This document shows positions 7,941 to 17,708 of a stretch of 64,000 nt of DNA, piece after piece. This DNA comes from Prevotella ihumii (GTDB lineage: Bacteria; Bacteroidota; Bacteroidia; Bacteroidales; Bacteroidaceae). The position numbers and the translations under genes were made by a program. Each line of letters starts with the position of its first letter. Position 1 is the first letter of the stretch. Under the pieces are notes generated by a model. It saw only the letters and a program-made list of their open reading frames with translations, was not told the origin of the DNA and searched no databases. Location of the stretch: positions 2,461,466 to 2,525,465 of the forward strand of contig NZ_LT706987.1 of the NCBI RefSeq assembly GCF_900155655.1, given 5' to 3'.

Positions 7941-9650
7941 TTAATAACCCAATGCATTGAGTACGTTGTCAGCGTTTGGCACTACTGAAGGTGCTTGTGA
8001 GTTGTCGTACATCTGTCCAGGGTGGAATGGATGTGCAAGTTTTGCATTGCAACGGAAACCGTTCTCAATCATATAATGGAGTGATATTTCAGAGCGGTTG
8101 GTAAAGAAGCCGTCCATATAGATAGGGTGTGTGCTTGCTTCCTTGAACGATGTAAATGCAGTAGGTTGTACGGTAACGTTCAAAAGATCGTCAAACTCGG
8201 TTGGATTTTCGCCCCAGAAGTTTACAAAGTAGCCCATATACTTCTTCATCTGTGCATCAGAGTCGAATGAGTATGGGTGGTTCAACATACCTGACTTGCG
8301 AATCATATATGCTTGCCAAGGCTTATTCATTTCAGGATAATTGTTTGGTGCACCTGAAATAGCAGGACCTATGATGTGTGCACCGTGGTCTTGTGCGTAC
8401 TTGATGAAGTCGGCATAACCTGTTGGTGTATCATAAGCAATGTCGGTAGCGTATGCAGGCTTGCTAATCCAAAGGAGATAGCACATTGGAATTTGACCCT
8501 TGAACACGTCGTATGCACGGTTGAGCGCATCGAATGAGAATGTTTGAAGAATTACCTTACCATTGGTGTTACCCACATTTACCTTACCATTTACATAGAA
8601 AGGAGCGTTAGCCTGTGCAGGTTTGGTAATGATGTTCCAACCCCAGTCGTCTAAGATGTTGTAAACACGTATTTCGATGTCCTTAGGATTCAACCAAGAC
8701 TCCTTAAACTCTGGATAAATACCTGGGCGGTTACCATTGTCTACCTCGTCTTTTACGTAAGCTGTAGAACCATTCTTATCGCCAAAGCTATATTCAACGA
8801 AGTCCATATACTTAGAAGCCTTCGAGCCCTTAACTGATTCGTCGCCATTCTTTACAGCTGGTTTTGCAGCCTTGTAGATTTCAGCCAAGGTCATATCCTT
8901 GTATTCGTCCTTGATTTTGTAAGTCAACACACGACGTCCTTCAGCATCACGATTAAGTTTGTTACCCATCGCATAGTTGATTTGGTCTTGAAGAGCCGAT
9001 ACATATTGTCCGTCAGCATACTGAATGGTAGGCACACCATTCACTTCTATCATCTTACCATTGTGTTTTGCAGCGAATGAAGGACGTTGCATTTCCTTGT
9101 TATCATCGTTGAACCACTTACCAGCATCGAGCATCAAAAGTTCTGCATAGTAGTAAGAGAGGGTATAGTTAGAACGAAAATCTTTCAAGTCGCGAGCGTA
9201 TTGTTCTGCAATATCAGCTTCAGAGAAATGCTGAGAACCATCTGCATTGCGGAAGCTACGGTAGAAATCCTTACGAGTAGTAGGTACTTCGTCAGAGAAA
9301 ACGTCCTCAATGTTGGTTGTGCGCTTGAGGTTTTCGTCATGATTTGCCAATACTACACCGTCCTTGGTAGCCTGAAGGTCGCTTTCCAAGTAGTCTGCAC
9401 CCATATTACGTGCCCAACGCCAAGCCGATTCGGTTTCTTCTGGAGCCCAATAAGTAGAACCACGGTGAGCCACACACGCATACAATGGCACGTAATCTCT
9501 TACCTTTGCCATTTCGTCTGAAATCTTTTGAACCTCTATGCGCTTAGCATCTCTGTTCTCATTAGTAAACTCTTGCTCTTCTGAACAAGAAGCAAAGACT
9601 GAAAGGGCTGCAATACCCACGAGTCCTGCTTTGTAAAGACTTTTAATCAT
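7941..9650 (-). CDS. glpQ: Glycerophosphodiester phosphodiesterase, lipoprotein form
   Basis: GlpQ-type enzymes hydrolyse glycerophosphodiesters to glycerol-3-phosphate and an alcohol. The 569-residue precursor has a lipobox ending FASC (Cys22), so it is membrane-anchored. The catalytic core is clear: AHRG (His62-Arg63), PEET (Glu71-Glu72), GADYLESDLQATKDG (Glu89, Asp91) and NHD (His104). A later YPEFK motif follows an insertion of roughly 170 residues relative to a typical enzyme of about 350 residues. The gene lies between the glpT permease and a porin, an arrangement for scavenging phospholipid head-group esters. Confidence 0.9.
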   Translation of the reverse strand: MIKSLYKAGLVGIAALSVFASCSEEQEFTNENRDAKRIEVQKISDEMAKVRDYVPLYACVAHRGSTYWAPEETESAWRWARNMGADYLESDLQATKDGVVLANHDENLKRTTNIEDVFSDEVPTTRKDFYRSFRNADGSQHFSEADIAEQYARDLKDFRSNYTLSYYYAELLMLDAGKWFNDDNKEMQRPSFAAKHNGKMIEVNGVPTIQYADGQYVSALQDQINYAMGNKLNRDAEGRRVLTYKIKDEYKDMTLAEIYKAAKPAVKNGDESVKGSKASKYMDFVEYSFGDKNGSTAYVKDEVDNGNRPGIYPEFKESWLNPKDIEIRVYNILDDWGWNIITKPAQANAPFYVNGKVNVGNTNGKVILQTFSFDALNRAYDVFKGQIPMCYLLWISKPAYATDIAYDTPTGYADFIKYAQDHGAHIIGPAISGAPNNYPEMNKPWQAYMIRKSGMLNHPYSFDSDAQMKKYMGYFVNFWGENPTEFDDLLNVTVQPTAFTSFKEASTHPIYMDGFFTNRSEISLHYMIENGFRCNAKLAHPFHPGQMYDNSQAPSVVPNADNVLNALGY

Positions 9651-9687
9651 TGATTTTGTTGTTTAATTATTAAGTTTAAAATATTGC

Positions 9688-11085
9688 TTATTTTTCTTCT
9701 TCCTTTTGTTTCTTTACAAGGTATTGTTCTTCCTTGTAGGTCAATCCCATAAAGAGAATAGACAGACCACAAGCAGCAATAAGAAGAACGAAAGTCATAT
9801 CCCAGCCTGCGTGTTCAGCCACATAGCCTATTACTACGTTAGCCAAGAGGGCTGTACCCAACACGTAACCCATAAAGCCTGTTAATCCTGCGGCAGTACC
9901 TGCAGCATTCTTTGGAGCGAGGTCGAGTGCCTGAACACCTATAAGCATCACAGGACCATAGATGAAGAAACCAATAGCGATGAGACACATCAGCACTACA
10001 TTGATATTGTCCAAGAACTGCCAATAGATAAACACAAAGACTGCCACAACACCCATAAAGAGAATAGTAGGCAAGGCACGACGACCGTGGAACACCTTAT
10101 CGCTCAACCAGCCACATATCAATGTACCAGGGATAGCTGCCATCTCGTAAGCGAAATAAGCCCAGCCTGCATCTTTAAGGTTCACACCTTTTTCGGTAAG
10201 AATAGTAGGTGCCCAATCCAAACAGCCATAGCGCACCATATATACAAAGGCATTCGCAAAGGCGATATACCACAAGAACTTGTTGCTCAATACAGTGCGG
10301 AAGATTTCAGAGGTGGAGAGAACTTCTTCCGATTTTGCACTATAAGTTTTAGAGTATTCACCCTTCCATTGCTCGATGCTTGGCAATCCGCACGATTGAG
10401 GCGTGTCTCTAATCATCAGGTAAGCTACGATTGCCACCAAGATAGCCACAGCGGCAGGGAAAATATATGTACCCACCATAAAGTAACGTTTCTCGTCAGC
10501 ACCGTAAAGCCACTGTCCGAACCACATAGCACCATAAACCGCCATAGGTCCTACCAATGCTCCACCCACGTTATGGGCGCAGTTCCAAACCGACATCCAC
10601 GTGCCTCGCTCCTTGATAGAGAACCAATGGGTCATAACACGACCGCAAGGAGGCCAGCCCATACCATTGAACCAACCCACAAGGAAGTTGAGTGCTGCCA
10701 TCAGCAAGATAGCCCACGACTTATGTTCAGCTCCAATCCACTCGATAGGAACTATCATAAACATCATTGACAAAGCTGCCAGAATAAGTCCTAAAGGCAA
10801 GAAACGCTGCGCATTACTTCGGTCGGAAATACTTGCCATAATAAACTTAGAGAAGCCATAAGCTATGGCATTCATTGATAGTACAATACCCAATTCGCCT
10901 TTTTCAAAGCCAAATGGTGCAAGCATAGGTATGGCCATAGAGAAGTTTTTACGAACGATGTAAAAACCAGCATAACCAATAAAGATACCTAAAAATACCT
11001 GCCAACGCAGGCGACTGTACTTAGCATCTGCTCCAGCTCCTGTCTGTTCAGGCTTAAAAGCAGGCGGTGCTAAAAAATTCCACAT
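9688..11085 (-). CDS. glpT: Glycerol-3-phosphate transporter (OPA/MFS family)
   Basis: This 465-residue, 12-segment major facilitator protein resembles GlpT: SRLRWQVFLGIFIGYAGFYI, then RKNFSMAIPML near the N-terminus, GWFNGMGWPPCGRVMTHWFS around residues 136-155 and NVGGALVGP. GlpT exchanges glycerol-3-phosphate for inorganic phosphate across the inner membrane. It is followed by glpQ after 37 bp. It has a separate start about 850 bp beyond the glpF-side operon end, so it may be a second transcription unit; no clear promoter consensus was found directly upstream. Confidence 0.92.
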   Translation of the reverse strand: MWNFLAPPAFKPEQTGAGADAKYSRLRWQVFLGIFIGYAGFYIVRKNFSMAIPMLAPFGFEKGELGIVLSMNAIAYGFSKFIMASISDRSNAQRFLPLGLILAALSMMFMIVPIEWIGAEHKSWAILLMAALNFLVGWFNGMGWPPCGRVMTHWFSIKERGTWMSVWNCAHNVGGALVGPMAVYGAMWFGQWLYGADEKRYFMVGTYIFPAAVAILVAIVAYLMIRDTPQSCGLPSIEQWKGEYSKTYSAKSEEVLSTSEIFRTVLSNKFLWYIAFANAFVYMVRYGCLDWAPTILTEKGVNLKDAGWAYFAYEMAAIPGTLICGWLSDKVFHGRRALPTILFMGVVAVFVFIYWQFLDNINVVLMCLIAIGFFIYGPVMLIGVQALDLAPKNAAGTAAGLTGFMGYVLGTALLANVVIGYVAEHAGWDMTFVLLIAACGLSILFMGLTYKEEQYLVKKQKEEEK

Positions 11086-11295
11086 AATTTTTACTTAATT
11101 TTTTATGATTACTTATTTTCTATTGTTTGTCGTTTTAATTTTTAATAGTTTACTTCACCAAATCCCAAGTCTTATTTCATAGTGTCTTTATAGTTCGTTT
11201 TTACGCATTGTCGATGCTTTTTACCGACTAATAACACTTGTTCTATTTTTTGTTATTGCATCTTTTGAAAATAAAACACTCATCTTTGAGAAGCA

Positions 11296-11380
11296 AAACA
11301 TATATGTCTGAGGTGGTCAAAGTTCAACTTTGAGACGGTGGAACATATATGTTTGGAGTAGTAAAACATATATATTTTGC
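11296..11380. repeat. AAACATATATGTTT / CAAAGTTCAACTTTG palindromic module
   Basis: This stretch has, in order, AAACATATATGTCT, CAAAGTTCAACTTTG (a 15-bp palindrome), AACATATATGTTT and AAACATATATATTT. The same two palindromes occur together at 5866-5935, 27121-27206 and 57328-57417, always in intergenic DNA. Confidence 0.75.
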
Positions 11381-11745
11381 ATCACTCGTATAACCATCCT
11401 GTATTCAATGCTTTATAAATTCGTTTTTCCTATTTTTATGTTTATTTCTTTCTTATTCTCTTTTTCCTTATCTACATTTTCGTCTTATATGCTTATCTCC
11501 CAGCCTTACATTTTCTAAATATAAGGTTGGGAGTTGAGGCGAAATTATGCTCACATCGTAGCATATCGCATTGGCAGTCTCTCTATATTTCGTTTAAAAT
11601 AGCGTTAGAGAGAACTTAAAGCACTTAACTTATAACGTTGTTCATCTCATTATGTTGTATTTCGTATTGAGCATTTCCTGTTTTCCTGTTCAGCTTCAAA
11701 TCTGAAGAAATTGTAGGCTGGTTCTATAAATTAGCTTTGTTAGAT

Positions 11746-11845
11746 TTTGAGCTTATTTTTGAGGTCAAAATGCAAGAGCGTGAAGGAGTGTAGCGAGCTA
11801 CACAACTGAACGAACTTACATTTTGAACTCATAAGAAGCCAAAAG
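11746..11845. repeat. Long imperfect hairpin with GTGTAGC/GCTACAC tip
   Basis: The left side (TTAGATTTTGAGCTTATTTT then TGAGGTCAAAATG) pairs with the right side (CATTTTGAACTCATAAGAAG then CCAAAAGATAA) around an apical GTGTAGCGAGCTACAC. About 80 bp of the left side, with its upstream CTGGTTCTATAAATTAGC, recurs nearly unchanged in reverse orientation at 26749-26836. Confidence 0.7.
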
Positions 11846-11937
11846 ATAACAAAACGTATTTCATAAAAATTTAATGACTATATGCGGTGGTAATTTATAG
11901 AACCTACCTGTAAAGATTCTGCCAATGCGTTTTTCGC

Positions 11938-12690
11938 TTAGAGATTTAAGAGATTTACTGACGCACAGAAATACCCCTTATTTGCTTCTGGGTTCCACAT
12001 TGCTGTTGCTGTAACAGGCAATGGATGGTTGCCAATCTTTAGTTTGTAGGTAACGTTGAGGCGCACATCATTGATGCCTGCACTCTTGCCGTAGAAAGTA
12101 GCGTGGCTGCCATCTTCAGGATTGAGGGCAAAATTGCCACCGATTGATGGAGTTACCACAAAATTGTCGTCCTCGTAAGCCTTGTACGATGCTTGTACGA
12201 AGGTAGAGTAGAGATTTTGTTGGTTCAATGCACCACGGTCGCGACCTGCAATAACGGTAGACCAAGAAAGGTTTAATGGAAATTTCTCGCCAAAGTTGTA
12301 AGCTATGGTAGCATCAAGGAAGTGACCCGTGTCGTGACAGTCGTAATTGAATATCTTGTAAGCACGGTCGTTAGCGTATATACCATCAGAGAAATTGTAA
12401 ATGTCCCAAAGCGAAGCCGAGAAACCACCATTGGTATAAGATACATAGTAGTCGAACTCCTTATAGTTGCCTGCTATTTGCATACCACCCCAAAGTCCGA
12501 AACGGAAATGGTTGTTGTTGTCAGAGATAGCTACCTCGTTATCGAGTGTAAGACCCTTTGAAACTTCAAGACCACGCCAAAGGTGAGTAGTCTCAAGTCC
12601 TGATACAACGTGCAATTTCTGTGCATTAGCATTTACACCCATCGCAAAGAGTGCTGCCACAGCAAATGCTTTATATATATACTTTTTCAT
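11938..12690 (-). CDS. Putative outer-membrane beta-barrel protein of the glycerol operon
   Basis: The 250-residue precursor has a clear signal peptide (MKKYIYKAFAVAALFAMGVNANAQ) and alternating beta strands rich in Trp and Tyr (HLWRGLEVSKGLTL ... FRFGLWGGMQIAG ... GYFCASVNLLNL). I do not recognise the family. A small outer-membrane barrel is the most likely form. It follows glpF by 92 bp on the same strand, which suggests a role in passing glycerol or an ester through the outer membrane; this is an inference from position only. Confidence 0.6.
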   Translation of the reverse strand: MKKYIYKAFAVAALFAMGVNANAQKLHVVSGLETTHLWRGLEVSKGLTLDNEVAISDNNNHFRFGLWGGMQIAGNYKEFDYYVSYTNGGFSASLWDIYNFSDGIYANDRAYKIFNYDCHDTGHFLDATIAYNFGEKFPLNLSWSTVIAGRDRGALNQQNLYSTFVQASYKAYEDDNFVVTPSIGGNFALNPEDGSHATFYGKSAGINDVRLNVTYKLKIGNHPLPVTATAMWNPEANKGYFCASVNLLNL

Positions 12691-12782
12691 CGTTCTTAAA
12701 AATTAAGTTGTTCTTATTAGATAAAGGTGATGAGCCTGTCGGGAGAGGGAGTAAAGTTCCCGATAAGCTCCTTGTTTATATT

Positions 12783-13529
12783 TTAGAGTGTTAAGAGCCA
12801 AGCTCCAGCCAAACCAGCAATAACACCACCAATCATTGGACCTACTACAGGTACCCAAGCATAGCCCCAATCGTTATTTCCACCAATACATATAGCGTGT
12901 GCAATACGTGGTGAAAGGTCGCGGGCAGGGTTCATAGCGTAACCCGTAGTACCACCGAGCGACATACCGAGGGCAATAATCAAGAGCGTTACAGGGATTG
13001 GGCCAAGGGCTGCAAGTCCCATCTTGAAATGTTCTACATCGCCTGCGTTACCCTTTGTGCTGAACGAGATAATGATGAAAATCAAAACCAATGTTGCAAT
13101 CACTTCGCTAAAGAAGTTCATAAAGGTACTCTTTATCGCTGGTGCAGTACAGAATGTGCCGAGCTTAGCAGCTTCGTCTTCGGTCTGGTCATAATGGTCT
13201 TTGTAGAACAACCATACGAGCACACCGCCCAATACACCACCAATCATTTGTGCAGCAATATAAGTTGGCACTGATGCCCAAGGGAACATACCTGCTACAG
13301 CTAAACCTAACGATACAGCGGGATTGAGGTGAGCACCTGTATAAGGTCCAGCTACGAGAACGCCCATACATACTGCCAAGCCCCAAGCTATAGTAATTAC
13401 TATCCAACCAGCGTTTTGTCCCTTACTCTTGTTTAAGGTTACGCAAGCGCAAACGCCATCTCCAAATAGCACTAAGATTAAAGTGCCGAGCAGTTCCATA
13501 ATGAACTGCGTAGTCATTGAATACTCCAT
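12783..13529 (-). CDS. glpF: Glycerol uptake facilitator (MIP/aquaporin family)
   Basis: This 248-residue protein with six membrane segments carries both aquaporin boxes: HLNPAVSLG (first NPA) and MNPARDLSPR (second NPA, followed by an Arg of the selectivity filter). The Asp after the second NPA-R favours a glycerol facilitator over a strict water channel. It lies between glpK and the outer-membrane protein gene on the same strand and supplies glycerol for the kinase. Confidence 0.93.
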   Translation of the reverse strand: MEYSMTTQFIMELLGTLILVLFGDGVCACVTLNKSKGQNAGWIVITIAWGLAVCMGVLVAGPYTGAHLNPAVSLGLAVAGMFPWASVPTYIAAQMIGGVLGGVLVWLFYKDHYDQTEDEAAKLGTFCTAPAIKSTFMNFFSEVIATLVLIFIIISFSTKGNAGDVEHFKMGLAALGPIPVTLLIIALGMSLGGTTGYAMNPARDLSPRIAHAICIGGNNDWGYAWVPVVGPMIGGVIAGLAGAWLLTL

Positions 13530-13636
13530 AGGTTTTTGTCTTTAAAGGTTATTTTTGTCTTGAATAAGGTAGCGATGAGCTTGTTTTAGTATCGAGAGTG
13601 CTCACCGCTCCTTATACAATCGTCGTTTATATGTCT

Positions 13637-15121
13637 TTATTTTGTCAAGGTTCTGCCAATAGCATTTGCCCAACCTTCCTTAGCCTTCTGAATGGTTTCT
13701 GTGTCAGGCGATGGAGTGAAGCTTTTTTCTTCTTTCCATTGGCTCTTTATATCGTCAATGTCTTTCCAGTAACCTACTGCAAGACCAGCCAAATAAGCCG
13801 CACCGAGGGCAGTTGTTTCGGTGATACGTGGGCGCACTACGTTGATACCCAAGAGGTCTGCTTGATATTGCATCAAGAGGTTGTTGCGTGAAGCTCCACC
13901 ATCGACTTTCAATTCTACCAATGGTGCATTCATATCCTTAGCCATTGCCAACGCAATATCGTAAGTCTGGAATGCAATGCCATCAAGGGCAGCACGTGCA
14001 ATGTGGGCAGCTGTTGTGCCACGGGTGATGCCTACCATTGTGCCACGTGCGTATTGATCCCAGTAAGGTGCAGCCAAACCTGTCAAAGCTGGTACAAAGT
14101 AAACGCCGCCGCTATCAGGAACGCTCATCGCAAGGTCTTCTACCTCGCTTGACGACTTGATGATCCCCAAGCCATCGCGCAACCACTGCACTACCGAACC
14201 ACCCACGTAGATAGAGCCTTCGAGTGCGTAAGTAGTTTCGTTACCTATCTTCCAAGCAATCGTGGTGAGCAAGTTGTTTTTAGAGATTACAGGCTTGTTA
14301 CCAGTGTTGAGCATTACGAAACAACCTGTTCCGTATGTATTCTTAATTGCACCTGGTTTGATACACATCTGTCCAAACAAAGCTGCTTGTTGGTCACCAG
14401 CAATACCTGCGATAGGCACTTCGTGAGCAAAGATGGTGGTTTTAGTGTGACCATAAACCTCAGAGCTTGACTTCACTTCAGGCATCATTGATGCAGGAAT
14501 GCCGAGAAGGTCTAAGAGTTCTTTGTCCCACTCCAATGTGTTGATGTTGAACAACATTGTGCGCGATGCGTTGGTTACGTCTGTTACGTGCACTTCACCA
14601 CGAGTGAGTCGCCAAACCAACCAAGAGTCTACGTTACCAAAGCGAAGTTTGCCTGCTTCAGCACGCTTTCTTGCGCCTGGAACATTGTCGAGAATCCACT
14701 TAATCTTGGTTCCGCTAAAGTAAGCGTCAACGATAAGACCTGTCTTCTCACGTATTTTGTCTGTATGGCCTGCAGCTCTCAGCTCGTCGCAGAACTCTGC
14801 TGTGCGGCGGTCTTGCCATACAATAGCGTTGTAGATGGGTTCTTCAGTGTCTATATCCCATACGATGGTAGTCTCACGTTGGTTAGTGATACCGATACCA
14901 GCAATGTCTAAGCCGTTAATATCGATGGCTGAGATGGCTTCCGCAATAACTGAAGCCTGAGACGACCATATCTCGTTAGGGTTGTGCTCTACCCATCCAG
15001 GTTGTGGAAAGTATTGAGTGAACTCCTTTTGAGCAACGGAACAAATCTGTCCATCGTGGTCAAAAACTATTGCTCTTGAACTTGTAGTTCCTTGGTCGAG
15101 GGCTAAAATGAATTTTCCCAT
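13637..15121 (-). CDS. glpK: Glycerol kinase
   Basis: This 494-residue FGGY-family kinase phosphorylates glycerol with ATP to sn-glycerol-3-phosphate. It begins [20 protein letters not shown] (phosphate-1 motif) and carries [13 protein letters not shown] and the C-terminal [20 protein letters not shown] signature. Its length matches the family norm of about 500. It lies 70 bp downstream of glpC and 107 bp upstream of glpF. Confidence 0.96.
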   Translation of the reverse strand: MGKFILALDQGTTSSRAIVFDHDGQICSVAQKEFTQYFPQPGWVEHNPNEIWSSQASVIAEAISAIDINGLDIAGIGITNQRETTIVWDIDTEEPIYNAIVWQDRRTAEFCDELRAAGHTDKIREKTGLIVDAYFSGTKIKWILDNVPGARKRAEAGKLRFGNVDSWLVWRLTRGEVHVTDVTNASRTMLFNINTLEWDKELLDLLGIPASMMPEVKSSSEVYGHTKTTIFAHEVPIAGIAGDQQAALFGQMCIKPGAIKNTYGTGCFVMLNTGNKPVISKNNLLTTIAWKIGNETTYALEGSIYVGGSVVQWLRDGLGIIKSSSEVEDLAMSVPDSGGVYFVPALTGLAAPYWDQYARGTMVGITRGTTAAHIARAALDGIAFQTYDIALAMAKDMNAPLVELKVDGGASRNNLLMQYQADLLGINVVRPRITETTALGAAYLAGLAVGYWKDIDDIKSQWKEEKSFTPSPDTETIQKAKEGWANAIGRTLTK

Positions 15122-15191
15122 AATTGCTTACGTTTTTAGATTAATATTTTTATTTTAAGTTCTTTAATTTTTGTAGTCGTAAAGGTCGGTC

Positions 15192-16451
15192 TTAGACGTT
15201 GTTAAGTCGCATTGTTTCCTCCACATCTATTGCATCTGCGAGGATTGAGATAGGATTTATCACATCGTAACCTGTCGACATTTCTATCTGCCACTTGCAG
15301 GTTTCGCAATCGGTCGATACACAATCAGGGTTGAGCGATTTGATTTGGTCGAATAGTCCTGCACCTATCTTCTGCGAACGTTCGTAATTTTCTTTCTTAA
15401 AGCCGTATGTTCCAGCAATACCACAGCATTGTGAGTCGAGCATAATTAGCTCTAAACCAGGTATCATCTTCATCAATTCGGTGCTATACACCACCCATCC
15501 CATCTTTTCCATGTGACAAGCTGAATGGTAAGCTGTACGTATTTTGAAGTCTTTGCGGAAGGCTAACTTCACCTTACCTGACTCTACTAAGCGGTAAAGA
15601 TAACGTGTGGCAAGCGAAATACCCTCGCGCACATCTTCATTTTCTATCTTTAACACGTGTTTGTACTCGTCGCGCATTGTGAAAGTACAAGTAGAACTGG
15701 TTGTGAGCACCATTCTGTTCTGCTCTTTGTACGACTTTCTGATGGCACGCATATTGTTATTGCCTTGACGAGTAGCTTGTTTGCTGAGTCCGTTGGCTAT
15801 CAATGCCACGCCACAACATTGCTCTTTCTCTAACAAATGCACACCATAACCAATGGCATTCATTACCTTTACCAAGTCTTTACCCAACTGTGGATAATTA
15901 TAATTTACGTAACAGCCGTGGAAATAGCTAACGTGATGCTTGAAACTATCTTGTTTAGCGGCGGCAAACTTCTTGTACCACGTTTCAAACTTCTGACTGC
16001 TATATGCAGGGAATGTACGATGCTTGTCCACACCCATAACTCCGTGCAACACAGCCTTGACTGGTTTCAAACCTAAGGTGACGTTTACCACGGGTGCAAC
16101 GATGTTTGCCATTGTTCCAACAAAGTCGGTATTTGCCAACATCACATCTCTTAGTGCTGGTCGCTTCTTGCTATGCTCGATACGAGCCGACTGAATGATG
16201 TCGGCAATGCGTACCCCTGAAGGGCAAGCCACCTCACAACGCTTGCAATTCAAGCACATTTTGAGGGTTTCATCAAAGAACTTGGTATCCTTTAGTCTGT
16301 ATCGCTCTTGGTCAGGACCAGAATGTTTAGGGCCTGGATATTCGGGCGATACGGCAGACACGGGGCAATAAACGGTGCATATAGAACACTTCAAACACTG
16401 CTCTAAGTTGTTTCCGCTTATGTTTTTAAGTTGTATTCCTTGTTCTTTCAT
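15192..16451 (-). CDS. glpC: Anaerobic glycerol-3-phosphate dehydrogenase subunit C
   Basis: This 419-residue iron-sulphur subunit has two ferredoxin-like clusters near the N-terminus (CLKCSICTVYCPVS and CLNCKRCEVACPSG) and two CCG domains (EQCCGVAL about 215, SQCCGIAGTYG about 348) that bind further cofactor. GlpC links the GlpAB dehydrogenase to the membrane quinone pool under anaerobic conditions. It starts 9 bp after glpB, in the order glpA-glpB-glpC. Confidence 0.94.
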   Translation of the reverse strand: MKEQGIQLKNISGNNLEQCLKCSICTVYCPVSAVSPEYPGPKHSGPDQERYRLKDTKFFDETLKMCLNCKRCEVACPSGVRIADIIQSARIEHSKKRPALRDVMLANTDFVGTMANIVAPVVNVTLGLKPVKAVLHGVMGVDKHRTFPAYSSQKFETWYKKFAAAKQDSFKHHVSYFHGCYVNYNYPQLGKDLVKVMNAIGYGVHLLEKEQCCGVALIANGLSKQATRQGNNNMRAIRKSYKEQNRMVLTTSSTCTFTMRDEYKHVLKIENEDVREGISLATRYLYRLVESGKVKLAFRKDFKIRTAYHSACHMEKMGWVVYSTELMKMIPGLELIMLDSQCCGIAGTYGFKKENYERSQKIGAGLFDQIKSLNPDCVSTDCETCKWQIEMSTGYDVINPISILADAIDVEETMRLNNV

Positions 16452-16460
16452 AATGTTTTT

Positions 16461-17708
16461 TTATTTCTCTTTTATGATGTTTGCCACTTGCAAAGCTGTA
16501 AGCATTGCCACGCCTTCTTTGCTTGCAAGTTTTATATCGTTATTGCCACAGAGAATAGAACCTGCAGCATAGAGATTTTCTATTGCTACGCCTTCCTTTA
16601 GTGCGTGGAACTGCGCATCGGTCTTCACACCAAATTCCATATAGGGTTGTGCGTCGTACACATTTTCTTTTGTCCATTCTACACGATTGGCAACAGCCTC
16701 AACATCTACGCCCAACACAGGTTCGTACACCTTCTCATAGTCTGACTTTAGTCCGTGACTAAGGAATGACCCTGAAGCCAAGATGAATTGGTCGGCACGA
16801 AGCACCTCGTCGGGTAACTGACTTGTAGCTATCGACACGAGACGATTGTTCTCGAACACGCCACTAACAGCTGTATCGCTAACGAGAATAGTACCTCCCA
16901 ACGCCATAAACTTACGTTTCAAGAGCGTAGAAGTGCGCATTCCTGAAACCGATGGGGGCATCGTTGCTATAAATTCTATAGGCTTTTTCACCAAAGCCTT
17001 TAGTTCTTCGGCTTGTGCACTATTGTTCAATCCTAACACAGCAGGCACGAGTACCACCTCTGCATCGCTATCAATAGCGTTTATAGCATTAGCAAAGTCC
17101 ATCAAATCGGTCTTACTATCAAGGTATTTTGCAACATTTGTCGCACGCATTTCGGTAGGACTTTTACGTGCCTGTGTCAATGCTTCAGTATTGATATTGC
17201 GAATGGTACAAGTTGTACCTGTATCACGCAAGTTGTCCACTAAGAACTCTATTGGGAAGTCCAAGAAGCCTTGAATGTTTATCAAGTCGGCTTTCTTCCA
17301 TCTTGTTTCTGTAAGCGATGCTGCCGTAGCATATCCTTCTATGGTGAGCCACGTTGGCTTGATAGTGCCTATCGGTGTAATGCGATAGTGGTTTTGTGCT
17401 ATCTCGCCTTTAGTTTCGACCCCAGCATCAGAGAGCAAGGCTTGAGCCGAAGTGACCAAACTGCCAATATTTTCCTCACCAATGATGCGATAAGGGTGAA
17501 TTGTTGGCAATGTTTTTATTGCTTCTATTGGGTTTGTTACTGCATTTCCATCAGCATCATAGCCCAAGAAATCGAATGAACCAGAGCTAAAATGAAGACT
17601 ATTTTGTCCAGCAGCCACCATACAAACACGCTTTCCGTTGCTTGCAAGGGTTATACCAGCTGTAAGTGCGCTCAATCCGCCACCAATAATAACAACATCA
17701 TATTTCAT
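16461..17708 (-). CDS. glpB: Anaerobic glycerol-3-phosphate dehydrogenase subunit B
   Basis: This 415-residue flavoprotein starts MKYDVVIIGGGLSALTAGIT, a Rossmann dinucleotide-binding motif, and ends with a second flavin-fold segment (NLYAAGSILCGNNDI). GlpB forms the catalytic dimer with GlpA. Its ATG overlaps the glpA stop codon by one base (TAATG read on the minus strand at 17710-17706), which implies translational coupling. Confidence 0.93.
   Translation of the reverse strand: MKYDVVIIGGGLSALTAGITLASNGKRVCMVAAGQNSLHFSSGSFDFLGYDADGNAVTNPIEAIKTLPTIHPYRIIGEENIGSLVTSAQALLSDAGVETKGEIAQNHYRITPIGTIKPTWLTIEGYATAASLTETRWKKADLINIQGFLDFPIEFLVDNLRDTGTTCTIRNINTEALTQARKSPTEMRATNVAKYLDSKTDLMDFANAINAIDSDAEVVLVPAVLGLNNSAQAEELKALVKKPIEFIATMPPSVSGMRTSTLLKRKFMALGGTILVSDTAVSGVFENNRLVSIATSQLPDEVLRADQFILASGSFLSHGLKSDYEKVYEPVLGVDVEAVANRVEWTKENVYDAQPYMEFGVKTDAQFHALKEGVAIENLYAAGSILCGNNDIKLASKEGVAMLTALQVANIIKEK

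Larger units (their letters stand above)
11086..11937. other. 850-bp intergenic region with three structured elements
   Basis: No convincing gene is visible. The region holds palindromic modules at 11296-11380, a 12-bp hairpin at 11497-11533 (CTCCCAGCCTTA pairing with TAAGGTTGGGAG through one G-T pair), and a long imperfect hairpin at 11746-11845 that has a partner copy at 26749-26836. It separates the glpABCKF block from glpTQ. Confidence 0.7.
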
